A stretch of DNA of 36,833 nucleotides from Actinomycetota bacterium (GCA_030837445.1 JAUPKM010000075.1:1-36833); one strand, 5' to 3'; counted from the first letter of the stretch, positions 1 through 7,397 are shown. Notes: generated from the sequence alone by a model not told the origin. Program-made: numbers and translations.

Positions 1-65
1 GCGAGCGGGAGGTCCCGGACCATCACGTCCTGGCGTCGCCACCAGCCGGGGAACGCTCCGCTCAC
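1..65 (-). CDS. Start of an unidentified gene running off the left edge
   Basis: On the minus strand a GTG at 65 opens a frame (MSGAFPGWWRRQDVMVRDL...) with no stop before the window ends. It begins five bases past the stop of the CPBP protease gene and in the same direction, so the two could be co-transcribed. The Trp/Arg-rich start followed by hydrophobic residues would suit the first membrane segment of a sensor kinase or other membrane protein, but 22 residues are too few to decide. No convincing Shine-Dalgarno is visible. Confidence 0.25.
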   Translation of the reverse strand, partial: MSGAFPGWWRRQDVMVRDLPL

Positions 66-70
66 GTCCG

Positions 71-910
71 TCACGGGGTGAGCGTAGCGACGGGCTCGCC
101 CGGAGCGGGGTGCCGACGACGACGGGACACCAGATGACCGCGGCGGTGGGCAAGCACCAGGAAGCCGATCGTCAGCAGCGTGCCGGCCACCACTGCCGGC
201 AGGCTCGCCTCCGGCCCGAACTGCCCGCCGCTCACCAGCGAGGAGCCCGACGTCGCGCCGTCCAGCAGGCCCGCCCAGTGGCGCCTTCCCGAGACCTCGG
301 TGCCGAAGATGCCGGATTCGGCGAAGTTCCAGCCGAGGTGCAGCCCAATCGGTACCCAGAGCGTGCGGGTCGCGGTGTAGGCGGCGGCGAGCATCACCCC
401 GGCTTCGATCGCGATGGCCGTCGCCGCCCACAGGCTCGCGTGCGGGTTCGTCAGGTGGGACAGGCCGAACAGGACGGCGCTCAGCGCCAGCGCGCCCCAG
501 GTACCGATGCGTCCATCGACGATCCGGAACAGGACGCCACGGAAGAGCAGTTCCTCCGTGACGGCGGCGGCTGTCATGAAGCCGAACAACGCCGCCGCCC
601 CCGTCGCCGAGCCGGTGCCGTTCACCCGGTAACCGCCGAGCGCCGCGATCGCCCCGATGACGGTGCTGAACAGTGCCGTGCCGATCAGGAGGCCCCGGAC
701 CAGCGACGGGACGGCGCCGCGAAGACCCACCTCGACCGGCGTCCGGCGCTCGGTCACCCGCACCACCCCCACATACGCGAGCATCGCGATCACCGCCGTC
801 GCGACGCCGAGACCCAGCGTCTGCCATGGGTCGCCCTGCACCGCCGCGATACCCGCGCTGCCGGCGGCGGCGACAGCCGCAACGGCCAGGAACTGGATCA
901 ACAGTCGCAT
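71..910 (-). CDS. CPBP family intramembrane metalloprotease
   Basis: Predicted 279-aa integral membrane protein of the CPBP (CAAX protease and bacteriocin-processing, Abi) family, which cleaves substrates or confers self-immunity within the membrane. The family signature is present: the EExxxR motif in TEELLFRGVLFR, then a histidine in FGLSHLTN and a further one in GLHLGWNF. Most of the chain is hydrophobic with several membrane segments. I start at the ATG at 910 (MRLLIQFLAVAA) because a GAAGGGG ribosome binding site lies just upstream; a longer frame to 1075 gives a Cys/Pro-rich leader that does not look coding. No substrate can be deduced; the neighbours are a possible downstream gene at the left edge and a divergent acetyltransferase. 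Confidence 0.85.
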   Translation of the reverse strand: MRLLIQFLAVAAVAAAGSAGIAAVQGDPWQTLGLGVATAVIAMLAYVGVVRVTERRTPVEVGLRGAVPSLVRGLLIGTALFSTVIGAIAALGGYRVNGTGSATGAAALFGFMTAAAVTEELLFRGVLFRIVDGRIGTWGALALSAVLFGLSHLTNPHASLWAATAIAIEAGVMLAAAYTATRTLWVPIGLHLGWNFAESGIFGTEVSGRRHWAGLLDGATSGSSLVSGGQFGPEASLPAVVAGTLLTIGFLVLAHRRGHLVSRRRRHPAPGEPVATLTP

Positions 911-1101
911 TTCGGCCCCTTCGAGATGGCCCGCGACCGGAGCGCCGCGGCACACGACGACGCTAGGGATTCCGAGGTCCGGGGTCGTCACCCCTCGGTG
1001 GACACCTGCGGGTAGCTCGCACGAGGGACAGACCCGGACAGCATTTCGCTTCAGCCAGGTCACGGCCTGCGGCACGGGGTGCGTCAGGGCACGATGGCAG
1101 C

Positions 1102-1617
1102 ATGACGGTCAGGGGCGCGGAACCAGGAGACGATGCCTCCATCGCAGTCGTCCACGTCCGGACGTGGCAGGACGCCTACCGCGGGTTGATGCCCCAGAAC
1201 TACCTCGACGACCAGCGCGTGGAACGCCGACGTGAGGTCTGGGAACGCCTCATCGCCGAGACGGACTGGCCGCGCACCGGTGTCTTCGTTGCCGAGAACA
1301 GCGACGGCATCGTGGGTTTCGCCCACGTCGGTCCCGCTCGTGACGAAGACGCCGGCGAAGACGTGGGAGAGGTGAACGCGATCTACGTCCTCGCGAGCGC
1401 GTGGGGCACGGGCGCGGGACGTGCGCTGTTGACGTCCGCCGTGAGCACCCTTCGCGAGGCGCGCTTCAGGGAAGCAACCTTGTGGGTTCTGGACGGGAAC
1501 GCCCGCGCCCGAGGCTTCTACGAGGCCGCCGAGTGGGCCGTCGATGGCGCTGAGCGCGCGGAGGACCTGCGCGGGTTCCCCCTGCGTGAGGTTCGCTACC
1601 GGCGTCCGTTGTGGTGA
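1102..1617 (+). CDS. GNAT family N-acetyltransferase
   Basis: 171-aa protein with the whole GNAT fold: an N-terminal MTVRGAEPGDDASIAVVHV strand and helix, then motif A (VNAIYVLASAWGTGAGRALL), where WGTGAG is the acetyl-CoA pyrophosphate-binding loop, then the motif B region ATLWVLDGNARARGFYEAAEW with the usual N-x-x-A-x-x-F-Y pattern. It would transfer an acetyl group from acetyl-CoA to an amine; the substrate is unknown. The length is typical of single-domain GNATs. It is divergent from the CPBP gene with about 190 bases between the starts, and it is the last intact gene before the tRNA-Leu/integrase debris. Confidence 0.9.
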   Translation: MTVRGAEPGDDASIAVVHVRTWQDAYRGLMPQNYLDDQRVERRREVWERLIAETDWPRTGVFVAENSDGIVGFAHVGPARDEDAGEDVGEVNAIYVLASAWGTGAGRALLTSAVSTLREARFREATLWVLDGNARARGFYEAAEWAVDGAERAEDLRGFPLREVRYRRPLW

Positions 1618-1669
1618 GCGGCGAACCCTGTGGACCGGCCGCAAGGCCCGAACTGCGGATCGTGCTGCT

Positions 1670-1849
1670 TCAGGACCGGGACGCGCAAGATGTCTGGCGC
1701 CGTCTTGTACGACGCTGTCCGGATCTCGCAGCCTTCCCTCTCGAGCGGCTCGTCGACCTCCCCGTCGGCACTGAGCGCCCCGCCATCCGCCACTTGATCT
1801 GAATGCTCTGCCCACCATCGGTGCGAGCCCGGTTCACCCACTGCGCCAT
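1670..1849 (-). pseudogene. 5' remnant of a tyrosine integrase (copy A)
   Basis: Directly downstream of the tRNA-Leu and its terminator, an ATG at 1849 opens with MAQWVNRARTDGG and QIKWRMAGR. This matches the start of actinobacterial phage-type integrases (a W-V-x-x-R/T-x-x-G-x-x-x-x-x-V/I-x-W-R beta-sheet arm-binding domain). After about 25 residues the similarity stops and the frame runs into unrelated Arg/Ser-rich sequence until a stop at 1670. No core-binding or catalytic R-H-R-Y domain exists. The same 5' end occurs at 30101. I infer a relic of an integrase gene whose body was deleted. Confidence 0.6.
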
Positions 1850-2036
1850 CACGACACTCCCGCCTGCTGGCGGCAGACCCGCGACCCCCTCGCGTCCCGG
1901 GTTGCCTGCCACCGAACGTAGTCAGGACCTCCGCCACGACAGGGACGTGATCCCACGGGGAACAAAACGAACCAGCCCCTACCGCGTTTCCGCTGGTCAG
2001 GGGCTGGTTCCAAGTGTGTCCGAGGGGGGACTTGAA
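1774..2036 (-). repeat. Repeat copy A: tRNA-Leu 3' end, terminator and integrase start
   Basis: Read on the minus strand from 2036 to 1774, this block contains the last 20 bases of the tRNA-Leu, the rho-independent terminator, a G+A-rich leader with one GTGGGATCAC unit, and the first 75 bases of an integrase gene. Two further copies lie on the plus strand at 5076-5251 (shorter) and 29915-30176 (full length). Copies A and C end at the same point, after ...GCGGATGGCGGGGCGCT, and are therefore a 260-bp inverted pair. Copies B and C are a direct pair. Differences are scattered single bases plus one duplicated GTGGGATCACCT unit missing from A. Confidence 0.85.
1970..2009 (-). terminator. Intrinsic terminator of the tRNA-Leu gene
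   Basis: An 11-bp perfect stem (AACCAGCCCCT / AGGGGCTGGTT) extended by ACC/GGT and GCG/CGC pairs closes on a GAAA tetraloop. It is followed in the minus-strand direction by a T-rich run (TCGTTTTGTT). It lies seven bases after the mature 3' end of the tRNA, the expected place for its terminator. The structure is repeated in copy C. Confidence 0.8.
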
Positions 2037-2100
2037 CCCCCATGCCCTTGCGGGCACTAGCACCTCAAGCTAGCGCGTCTGCCTATTCCGCCACCCGGAC
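2017..2100 (-). tRNA. tRNA-Leu(GAG)
   Basis: 84-nt class II tRNA on the minus strand. The acceptor arms GTCCGGG and CTCGGAC pair with one G-T; the D-arm TGGCGGAATAGGCAGACGC is of the leucine type. The anticodon stem CTAGC/GCTAG encloses the loop TTGAGGT, giving anticodon GAG (reads CUC/CUU). A long variable arm (TGCCCGCAAGGGCA) and a T-arm GGGGGTTCAAGTCCCCC complete the cloverleaf. The discriminator is A, and CCA is not encoded. Its 3' end is the attachment-site sequence repeated at 5076 and, shortened, at 29915. Confidence 0.95.
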
Positions 2101-2130
2101 TTGGCGCGGCTGCCCGCCGCGACGGCTACG

Positions 2131-2136
2131 ATAATA
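2131..2136 (-). promoter_or_regulatory. Possible -10 box for tRNA-Leu
   Basis: On the minus strand TATTAT lies about 30 bases upstream of the mature tRNA 5' end, in a small A+T-rich patch (ATGATATTATCG) that stands out from the GC-rich surroundings. No good -35 box is evident at the usual spacing, so this is a suggestion from position and composition. Confidence 0.35.
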
Positions 2137-2433
2137 TCATGTCCCTACCCCAGCCACCGGCCACCCCCCGTCAGGCAGGACACCCGAGCCAACCAGAGAT
2201 CGGAGTCCCCCGCGGTAGGCGGGCGATCGCTGAGCGTCGAGAGGGTCGGAGATCCTCGACGAGGCCCCTGGTGGTGATCCACGACGCTATCGGGTTTGTT
2301 CGTCCGGGCGCCGTCCATGCTGAGCGGAAGCCGCCGTCCCGCATGATCAGACACCCGGACTGATCTCGCACGGCGACTCGGGAGCTCATGGTTATGGCTG
2401 GAGGAGTCTGTCCGATCGGCAACACGTCCGCGG
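2137..2433. other. Gap without a recognisable gene
   Basis: Open frames exist on both strands, but none has a ribosome binding site, a recognisable domain or plausible composition. It lies between the tRNA promoter and a transposase fragment and is probably debris of earlier insertions. Confidence 0.5.
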
Positions 2434-2590
2434 CACGAACGTGCACGGGCCGGCGTCCAACGGCCGGGTCCGGAACGTGGCGACTTGCTCGTCCAGGTCA
2501 GCAGCCATCTGGGACACCACTTTGAGGGACTCCACTGCCCGCCCGCGGCAGGACTTGATCCTGGTGAACTTGCCCTCGAGCGGGCCCGAT
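2434..2590 (-). pseudogene. IS256-type (mutator) transposase fragment
   Basis: One minus-strand frame reads SLKVVSQMAADLDEQV and ATFRTRPLDAGPCTFV. This matches the segment just before the first catalytic Asp of actinobacterial IS256-family transposases (VS-x-M-A-x-x-L-D-x-Q-V-x-x-F-R-x-R-P-L-D-x-G-P-Y-x-F-V). The similarity stops on both sides after some 50 codons, leaving no DDE triad and no terminal repeats. It is a small internal relic that shows repeated insertion next to the tRNA. Confidence 0.6.
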
Positions 2591-2606
2591 CGTGGATGAT
2601 CTGATC

Positions 2607-3434
2607 ATGCCACGTCACCGTGAGCAGTTGATCAGCATATTGCGTCGCAGCGTGCTGCCGTTGGACGACGACGAGCTGGCCCGTTGTGCCGAGATTCACC
2701 CCCGGCAGTCGGTGAACCAGCTGTGTCGTCGACTTGCCGACGAGGGCGTCCTGCGCCGCTTCGCCGGGCCCGCCGGGAAGATCGTGAACGAGCTCGTCGA
2801 CGGTGTCTCGGAGACGCCGATACCGCAGGCGGCCGGTACACCAGACACGAGGCCGGTCGATGCCTCTACCGGAGGCAGGTCGATGGGCGTTGGAACCTGG
2901 CGGGTGACGGACGGCGCGGGCGTCGCCTTCGGCGACGCCCGGCGGCTGTGGGCGTCAGCCGCCCGAGAGACCCTGATTGACGTCGCTCGGCGCTACCACG
3001 CCTACATCACATACGGAGAACTGGCCGAGCAGGTGCAGCAAATGTCCGGCGTCCGCACACGCAGCCAGCTGCGTAACTGGATCGGCAAGGTGCTCGCCGA
3101 CGTCGTGCAGGACTGCCACCATCGCGGAGAGCCGCCATTGACGGCACTGTGCGTACACCAGGACCAGAGCGTGGGAGACGGGTACGCCTACGTTCTGCAC
3201 GTGGCTGGTCTGCCGGTTCCGGAGGACCTCGACGCGCACGCCGCGGAAGCCCGGCTGGAATGCCACCGATTCTTCGGCGCTCAGCTGCCTACGGACGGCG
3301 GACGGCCAGCCCTGCCTCCAGCGGTAGTCGCTGCGAGACGGCGCGCAGCCCGGGCGGTGACTCCCCCGGCCGCGATCTGCCCCAGCTGCTTCACCGCCCT
3401 GCCGAAGACGGGACGGTGTGACACCTGCTCATGA
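2607..3434 (+). CDS. Conserved hypothetical protein with C-terminal zinc ribbon
   Basis: 275-aa protein. Residues 1-60 (PRHREQLISILRRSVLPLDD and QSVNQLCRRLADEGVLRR) look like a winged helix. A middle part around YHAYITYGELAEQVQ continues into GVRTRSQLRNWIGKVLADV. The C-terminus has two CxxC pairs (ICPSCF and RCDTC), a likely zinc ribbon. I recall similar proteins of unknown function in actinobacteria and can give no name. ATG 2607 is preferred over the in-frame ATG at 2592 because homologues as I remember them begin with MPRHR, but no strong ribosome binding site settles it. A DNA-related role is an inference from the winged-helix-like start. Confidence 0.65.
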   Translation: MPRHREQLISILRRSVLPLDDDELARCAEIHPRQSVNQLCRRLADEGVLRRFAGPAGKIVNELVDGVSETPIPQAAGTPDTRPVDASTGGRSMGVGTWRVTDGAGVAFGDARRLWASAARETLIDVARRYHAYITYGELAEQVQQMSGVRTRSQLRNWIGKVLADVVQDCHHRGEPPLTALCVHQDQSVGDGYAYVLHVAGLPVPEDLDAHAAEARLECHRFFGAQLPTDGGRPALPPAVVAARRRAARAVTPPAAICPSCFTALPKTGRCDTCS

Positions 3435-3509
3435 AGCACGTCCCCGGAGAGCCGCCTCGCCCGGGAACTGGTGGGCGTCGCGGTCGAGAGCAGACTCGGT
3501 AAGCGCTGA

Positions 3510-3687
3510 CACGGCCCCGCTCGGCTAAACGCCCGTACGCCGGATGGGTGAGGTGCACGCTGCGCGCATCGCGCAGGTCTGCGAGCAGGCCGGAGGGGAG
3601 CGCGTCGAGGTCGACCTCCTCGACTCCGTACCAGGACAGCGCGACGGAAGTATCGGCGACGACCTCCACTTCCGCGATGGTCTCCAT
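3510..3687 (-). pseudogene. Unrecognised minus-strand ORF fragment
   Basis: From ATG 3687 the frame reads METIAEVEVVADTSVALSW and then VDLDALPSGLLADLRDARSV, which has natural-looking composition. After about 60 codons it turns Arg/Pro-rich and runs into the end of the preceding gene on the opposite strand. VVADTSVALSW recalls the first strand of PIN domains, but nothing after it supports that. I regard it as a gene stump replacing the upstream part of the toxin gene at 3745. Confidence 0.3.
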
Positions 3688-3744
3688 CCGCTGTCCGACC
3701 GCTCCTCGTCAGCCTCCAAGGCTCGATGGTCTACACCAAACGCG

Positions 3745-3837
3745 GTACGAGACAGTTGGTACCGCACCGCGATCCCCGAGGCCGAACGCCTCTACGAGGA
3801 CTATCTCGACGAACGCAAGAGGGAGGCCCGACCATGA
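3745..3837 (+). pseudogene. C-terminal stump of a RelE/HigB-type toxin
   Basis: The frame ends with DSWYRTAIPEAERLYEDYL and DERKREARP, the typical C-terminal tail of actinobacterial RelE/ParE-superfamily toxins (W-Y-x-x-x-I/V-P-x-A-x-x-L-Y-D/E-x-H/Y-L). Its stop overlaps the start of the antitoxin gene as ATGA, the usual arrangement of such modules. Upstream of Asp-70 of the open frame the sequence is unrelated, so about 80 N-terminal residues including the RNase core are missing. The toxin is dead. Confidence 0.65.
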
Positions 3838-4154
3838 CCCCACCGCGACGCTGGCGTGACACCGACCACCTGGAACGGGCGGTCGAGACCGCCGGAGGCC
3901 CCGAAGCCTTCGACGCCGCCGTCGGCCAGATGCTCGACCAGGCCCGTGGCTGGCGCCTGGCCGAACTGCGCCAGCGGCGAGGTCTCACCCAGGCACAGGT
4001 CGCCGAAAGGACGGGCGTCAGCATCGCCCGGGTCTCCCAGATCGAGAACGGCGACCTGTCCACCCAAGACGTCCTGGCCCGCTACGTCACCGCGCTCGGC
4101 GGCACCCTCAAACTCATCGTTGACTTCGGCGACGAACAACTCAAGATCGCCTAA
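3834..4154 (+). CDS. XRE family antitoxin (HigA type)
   Basis: 106-aa helix-turn-helix protein. The HTH is clear in LRQRRGLTQAQVAERTGVSI followed by ARVSQIENGDLSTQDVLARY. The C-terminal strand GGTLKLIVDFGDEQLKIA is typical of HigA-like antitoxins that bind the toxin and repress their own promoter. ATG 3834 overlaps the stop of the toxin stump (ATGA), so translation was coupled to it. Because the toxin gene lacks its 5' part and promoter, this antitoxin is an orphan and may no longer be regulated normally. Confidence 0.85.
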   Translation: MTPPRRWRDTDHLERAVETAGGPEAFDAAVGQMLDQARGWRLAELRQRRGLTQAQVAERTGVSIARVSQIENGDLSTQDVLARYVTALGGTLKLIVDFGDEQLKIA

Positions 4155-4397
4155 CCCCGGCGCCTGAGCCTCGACATCGACCAGCCCCAACCTCCGCCCG
4201 CCGCAACACGCCGACGCCATTCAGCACCAACCGGGTCGTGATCACGTAGTCCTGGTCAAGATCGAGCCACGACCACCGAGATTCGCGAGAAGTCCCGTCG
4301 CCGCCGGGATGATTACCGAACAGCCGACATCGTGGGCTGACAAGCCGTGGCGCGGCGTGACCGCAGGGAAGGAGGTTGGCGATATGTTCTGCCCATA

Positions 4398-4532
4398 CAC
4401 TTGGCGGACCTGCACGGCCCCACCCGTGGCATGGTACGACTCGACCACACCCTGCGACGTCTCTGGCTCACCCTGTGGCTGCCACCTCGTCGTCGGCTGT
4501 GCCCCTGGCGACGCCAGGTGACGGGCGGGTGA
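4398..4532 (+). pseudogene. Degraded copy of the AbiEii-partner small gene
   Basis: This frame reads HLADLHGPTRGMVRLDHTL then LWLTLWLPPRRRL, matching the intact protein at 32039 (SLADLHGPTQGVVRLERAL ... IWPTLWLPPRVRAAW). About 40 residues between the two blocks are deleted and no plausible start codon precedes it. No AbiEii-like gene follows, so both members of the module were lost here. Confidence 0.6.
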
Positions 4533-4863
4533 GACGAGCAGTGATCCGCGCCTGCACATCAGCGACAGGGACCGTGCCCGCAGGAAGCTGCCCGGTGGCC
4601 AGGGTCCGCTCGGCCCGGGCAAGCATCCTCCGGTAGCCGTCAACGTCCAGGGCTGTGGTGGTCCGTGCGGTTCGCCGCCACACCGTGAGCGTCTCGAAGA
4701 CAGCAGCCAAGTCCAGATCCCGGGTGGCCTCAGCCATGCACGCCTGCCATGCCGCGTCAAAGAGCGGGACATCCTCGGGAGCCAGGGCTGCCCTCACCTG
4801 CGCGGGCGTAGCGTCAGAAAACGGCACGGCACCCAAGCCGCCGTCCACCGGTTCCGCCGTCAT
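4468..4863 (-). CDS. DUF6247 family protein
   Basis: 131-aa protein with the DUF6247 pattern: SDATPAQVRAALAPEDVPLF, then the helix AWQACMAEATRDLDLAAVFE and LTVWRRTA. Family members are small helical proteins that I recall near RelE-type toxin genes, which would suggest an antitoxin-like role; this is an inference. I start at ATG 4863 (MTAEPVDGG) rather than 4914. The C-terminus after about residue 110 (RPSPGVARG...) overlaps the AbiEii-partner relic on the other strand, so the original 3' end has probably been replaced and any partner gene lost. Confidence 0.7.
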   Translation of the reverse strand: MTAEPVDGGLGAVPFSDATPAQVRAALAPEDVPLFDAAWQACMAEATRDLDLAAVFETLTVWRRTARTTTALDVDGYRRMLARAERTLATGQLPAGTVPVADVQARITARLTRPSPGVARGTADDEVAATG

Positions 4864-5075
4864 GAGCGCGAGCCTACCCGGCCTCGTTTCACACAGCGAG
4901 ACCCTGATCAACATAGCCGGTCACCCATCGTAACGAACCCACCGGTCCCGGCTGTGATCTCGTGGGATCCCAGCGACAGTCACCGGTAGCTCAGCAGAGC
5001 AGTCAGGAGCACGTCCTGATCCCAGGAACCGTGACATGCTGGCGTTTCTGCAGGTCAACGGGCTCCGACAGGTGA

Positions 5076-5251
5076 TTCAAGTCCCCCCTCGGACACACTT
5101 GTAACCAGCCACTGACCAGCGGAAACGCGGTAGGGGCTGATTCGTATTGTTCCCTGTGGGATCACCTGTGGGATCACACCCCTGTCTTGGCAGAGGTCCT
5201 GACTACGTTCGGTGGCAGGCAACCCAGGACGCGAGGGGGTCGCGGCTCTGC
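5076..5251 (+). repeat. Repeat copy B: left attachment-type repeat
   Basis: Starts with the last 20 bases of the tRNA-Leu (TTCAAGTCCCCCCTCGGACA), followed by the terminator sequence with several substitutions and the double GTGGGATCAC unit. It diverges from copies A and C at about 5251, before the integrase start codon. It has the same orientation as copy C at 29915 and the opposite orientation to the tRNA itself. The spared tRNA end is what a site-specific recombination junction leaves behind, so I read it as an att site. Confidence 0.75.
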
Positions 5252-5308
5252 GCCGAGGTTGCTATCCCCCACCTGCCGTCTCCCTACAGCCGATGCGAAT
5301 CGTTGCCG

Positions 5309-6058
5309 ATGTCGATCTCATCCGACGAGGAGGTTGTCGTGGTCGACGAGGAGACCAGCTCCGGCGTAGTTCCTGCTGGCTGGCAGAAGAAGGCAGACCA
5401 GCTGATCCAGTTCGTCGTCAACGCAGGACTGGACGGCGCGGGGCCGTGGAAAGGCGCCCAGGACGTCGCGGACGAGATCCTGGCCACGGCACGTACGCGC
5501 GAGCAGGCGGTCGACCGACTCGTCGCCACCCACATGCGGATGGTGACCGCGAGCGGGTTCCTGGCCGGTCTAGGTGGGCTCATCACCCTTCCGGTGACCG
5601 TGCCGGCGGACCTGTCCGCGTTCTACGTGCTCAGCACCCGCATGGTCGGCGGGATCGCATACCTCAACGGGTATGACATTGCCACGGAGGAGGTTCGCAG
5701 CGTCGTCCTCGTCAGCCTGATCGGCGCTGGCGGCACGTCTCTTCTTGCCGAAGCCGGAGTTCAGTTGGGGACCAAGGCCGCGAAGGCAGCCTTGAAGCAG
5801 GTCCCGGGAAAGATACTCCAGGGGATCAACCGTCAGGTGGGGTTCCGGCTGATCACCAAGGCAGGGACCACCGGCGTCGTCAACATGTCCAAGATGGTCC
5901 CGCTCGTCGGCGGCGTCGCCGGTGCAGGCATCAACTTCGCGGGCATCAAGGCGACCGCTGCCCACGCACGCCACAACTTCGTTTATGTCGCCGACGCCAG
6001 TGAGGACGGAGAGGAAGCACCGACGGTGTCCGGCCCCTGCTCGCGGACCGGCCGATGA
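5309..6058 (+). CDS. EcsC family protein
   Basis: 249-aa protein of the EcsC family (named after Bacillus EcsC; function unknown, membrane-associated). The recognisable core is GFLAGLGGLITLPVTVPADL, then FYVLSTRMVGGIAYLNGYD, and a Gly-rich C-terminal hydrophobic segment around KMVPLVGGVAGAGINF. I start at ATG 5309 (MSISSDEEVVVV). The frame is open further upstream into repeat B, but that part is a translation of the att repeat. The acidic N-terminus precedes an amphipathic region. It is the first gene inside the proposed island, and its 3' end faces the minus-strand operon that ends at 6075. Confidence 0.8.
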   Translation: MSISSDEEVVVVDEETSSGVVPAGWQKKADQLIQFVVNAGLDGAGPWKGAQDVADEILATARTREQAVDRLVATHMRMVTASGFLAGLGGLITLPVTVPADLSAFYVLSTRMVGGIAYLNGYDIATEEVRSVVLVSLIGAGGTSLLAEAGVQLGTKAAKAALKQVPGKILQGINRQVGFRLITKAGTTGVVNMSKMVPLVGGVAGAGINFAGIKATAAHARHNFVYVADASEDGEEAPTVSGPCSRTGR

Positions 6059-6074
6059 TGGATCGTCGCCTGGG

Positions 6075-6209
6075 TCACGTCGCCTTCAACTGCGACACGG
6101 TGAAGTCCCGGTGCGGCTCGATCGCCGACCATGTGACCTGCCGCAACCCCGCATTGGTTATCGCCGGGAACCACTGCCCAGCCAACTCCTGCCAGTCCTG
6201 GCGGGTCAT
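6075..6209 (-). CDS. 44-aa ORF coupled to the gene upstream
   Basis: Starts with an ATG that overlaps the stop of the preceding gene as ATGA, the signature of translational coupling, and reads MTRQDWQELAGQWFPAITNA, then GLRQVTWSAIEPHRDF to a stop at 6075. The composition looks natural for a protein. It may be a genuine small partner of the 232-aa protein or the truncated start of a longer gene whose remainder was lost near the EcsC gene. I do not recognise it. Confidence 0.45.
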   Translation of the reverse strand: MTRQDWQELAGQWFPAITNAGLRQVTWSAIEPHRDFTVSQLKAT

Positions 6210-6904
6210 CCGGTACCGCCCGTCCGCCGCAGGTCCTCGGCAAGGTGGTCCGCTTCGCGCTGCGTGGTTGCGAAGCAGGTGACCGTCCAGTGGTCGGTTC
6301 CGTCGGCTGGCCACGCGTCGAGGTGGCACCAGACCGCGCGGCGGTTGTCGCGCCACCACCGGTCGCCCCCGCCGCTCGCCTCCACGACGGCGGGCAGGCC
6401 GAGCCCGGCACCGACGGCTGGCTCGCCGGTGGGGACGACCTGACTGAACACGGCCCTGGGCATCGAGGCGACCTCCAGGAGCAGCGCGTGCTTGTTCAGT
6501 CGCTGCTCGGCGGAGTCGTCCAGGACGCGCTGAGACCAGGTGCCGAGGCAGGCGGTCACACGCCCGTCCAGCAGCACGTCCAGCGGGGCCGTCTGGCTGC
6601 CGTCGAGAACCCCGTAGAACGCCCAGCCCAGCGGCGTCTCGTAAAGCGAGACGTCACCATCCAGGCCGTACTCCATCTCGTTGGGCCAGCCAGGCACGGC
6701 GTACGACAGGCCCCCGAAGCGGTCCTCGAAGGCGAGCATGGCCTCGACGGCGCCCTCCGGCATGCGCACCTCGTGTCCGTCCTCGACCACCGCTCGCGCG
6801 GCGCGCCGGATGTACGCGGCGTCGGTGCGAGGGTGACGCGCGACATGCCGGGTAAGGAAGACGCGCAGCCGCGAGTTCACCTGGGGGTCGATGGCGATGT
6901 TCAT
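6206..6904 (-). CDS. Hypothetical protein, possibly SUKH-like
   Basis: 232-aa protein starting at ATG 6904 (MNIAIDPQVNSRLRVFLTR). The central part, EGAVEAMLAFEDRFGGLSYAV then ETPLGWAFYGVLDGSQ, recalls SMI1/KNR4 (SUKH) proteins, which often act as toxin-immunity proteins, with the F-E-x-R-x-G-G-L element. The match is by eye and partial. The C-terminal third is Trp-rich (WWRDNRRAVWCHLDAW). It is the fourth gene of a minus-strand operon after Nudix (40-base gap) and is translationally coupled to the 44-aa ORF. Its role in that operon is unknown. Confidence 0.6.
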   Translation of the reverse strand: MNIAIDPQVNSRLRVFLTRHVARHPRTDAAYIRRAARAVVEDGHEVRMPEGAVEAMLAFEDRFGGLSYAVPGWPNEMEYGLDGDVSLYETPLGWAFYGVLDGSQTAPLDVLLDGRVTACLGTWSQRVLDDSAEQRLNKHALLLEVASMPRAVFSQVVPTGEPAVGAGLGLPAVVEASGGGDRWWRDNRRAVWCHLDAWPADGTDHWTVTCFATTQREADHLAEDLRRTGGTG

Positions 6905-6944
6905 GCGGCGGTCCCACGTTCGGTGTCGATGCCGATGCTCGGTC

Positions 6945-7397
6945 TCAACCTCGCTGGTAGTTCGCGAGGATCTGCTGGACGGCGTCGGTGACGGGAGGTT
7001 CCTCGTCAAGGGGATGCCATCGGTGGTCGTTGTGCTCGGTGAGAATGACCGGCTTGGGGGCGGCGACGGTGACGGCGAAGGTGAACTGCCGGCTGGGGCG
7101 GCCGCTGCCGAAGGTGTAGTCGAAGGCCCCGAGGTAGGTGTCGAGATGTTCCACGGTCAGGCCGGTCTCCTCGGTCACCTCGCGGGCCAGGGCGGCGTCG
7201 AGGCTCTCGCCGGGGTCGACCTTGCCGCTGGGCAGTTCGTAGATCCCGCCCATGAAGTCGTCGGCCGGGCGTCGCAGGAGCAGGACCCGGTCGTCGTGGA
7301 CGACGACGGCTCCGACGACGAGCTGGGCGATGCCGTCGCGTTGGGCAGCGCTGGCGAGATCCTCCAGCAGAGTGCCGGTCATCACGCGGTTCGTCAC
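6945..7397 (-). CDS. NUDIX hydrolase
   Basis: 150-aa Nudix pyrophosphohydrolase, which would cleave nucleoside-diphosphate-linked substrates. The Nudix box is complete: GKVDPGE (58-64) followed by REVTEETG (72-79), with the metal-binding glutamates present. VGAVVVHDDRVLLLRRP is the usual first strand. I choose GTG 7397 because it overlaps the aminotransferase stop as GTGA; a longer frame to 7445 would lie inside that gene. It sits in an operon with an aminotransferase and an oxidoreductase, which would fit sugar-nucleotide metabolism, but the substrate cannot be told. Confidence 0.88.
   Translation of the reverse strand: MTNRVMTGTLLEDLASAAQRDGIAQLVVGAVVVHDDRVLLLRRPADDFMGGIYELPSGKVDPGESLDAALAREVTEETGLTVEHLDTYLGAFDYTFGSGRPSRQFTFAVTVAAPKPVILTEHNDHRWHPLDEEPPVTDAVQQILANYQRG

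Noticed and set aside
110..1015. 301-aa plus-strand frame opposite the CPBP gene
   Set aside because: Arg/Gln/Gly-rich composition typical of the antisense of a GC-rich gene; no ribosome binding site and no domain. The minus strand holds a clear protease gene.
3544..3744. Plus-strand frame upstream of the toxin stump
   Set aside because: It has no RelE features and its composition does not match; only the last 30 codons are homologous to toxins.
5147..5308. Upstream extension of the EcsC frame
   Set aside because: It is the translation of att repeat B; copies of that DNA elsewhere are not coding.
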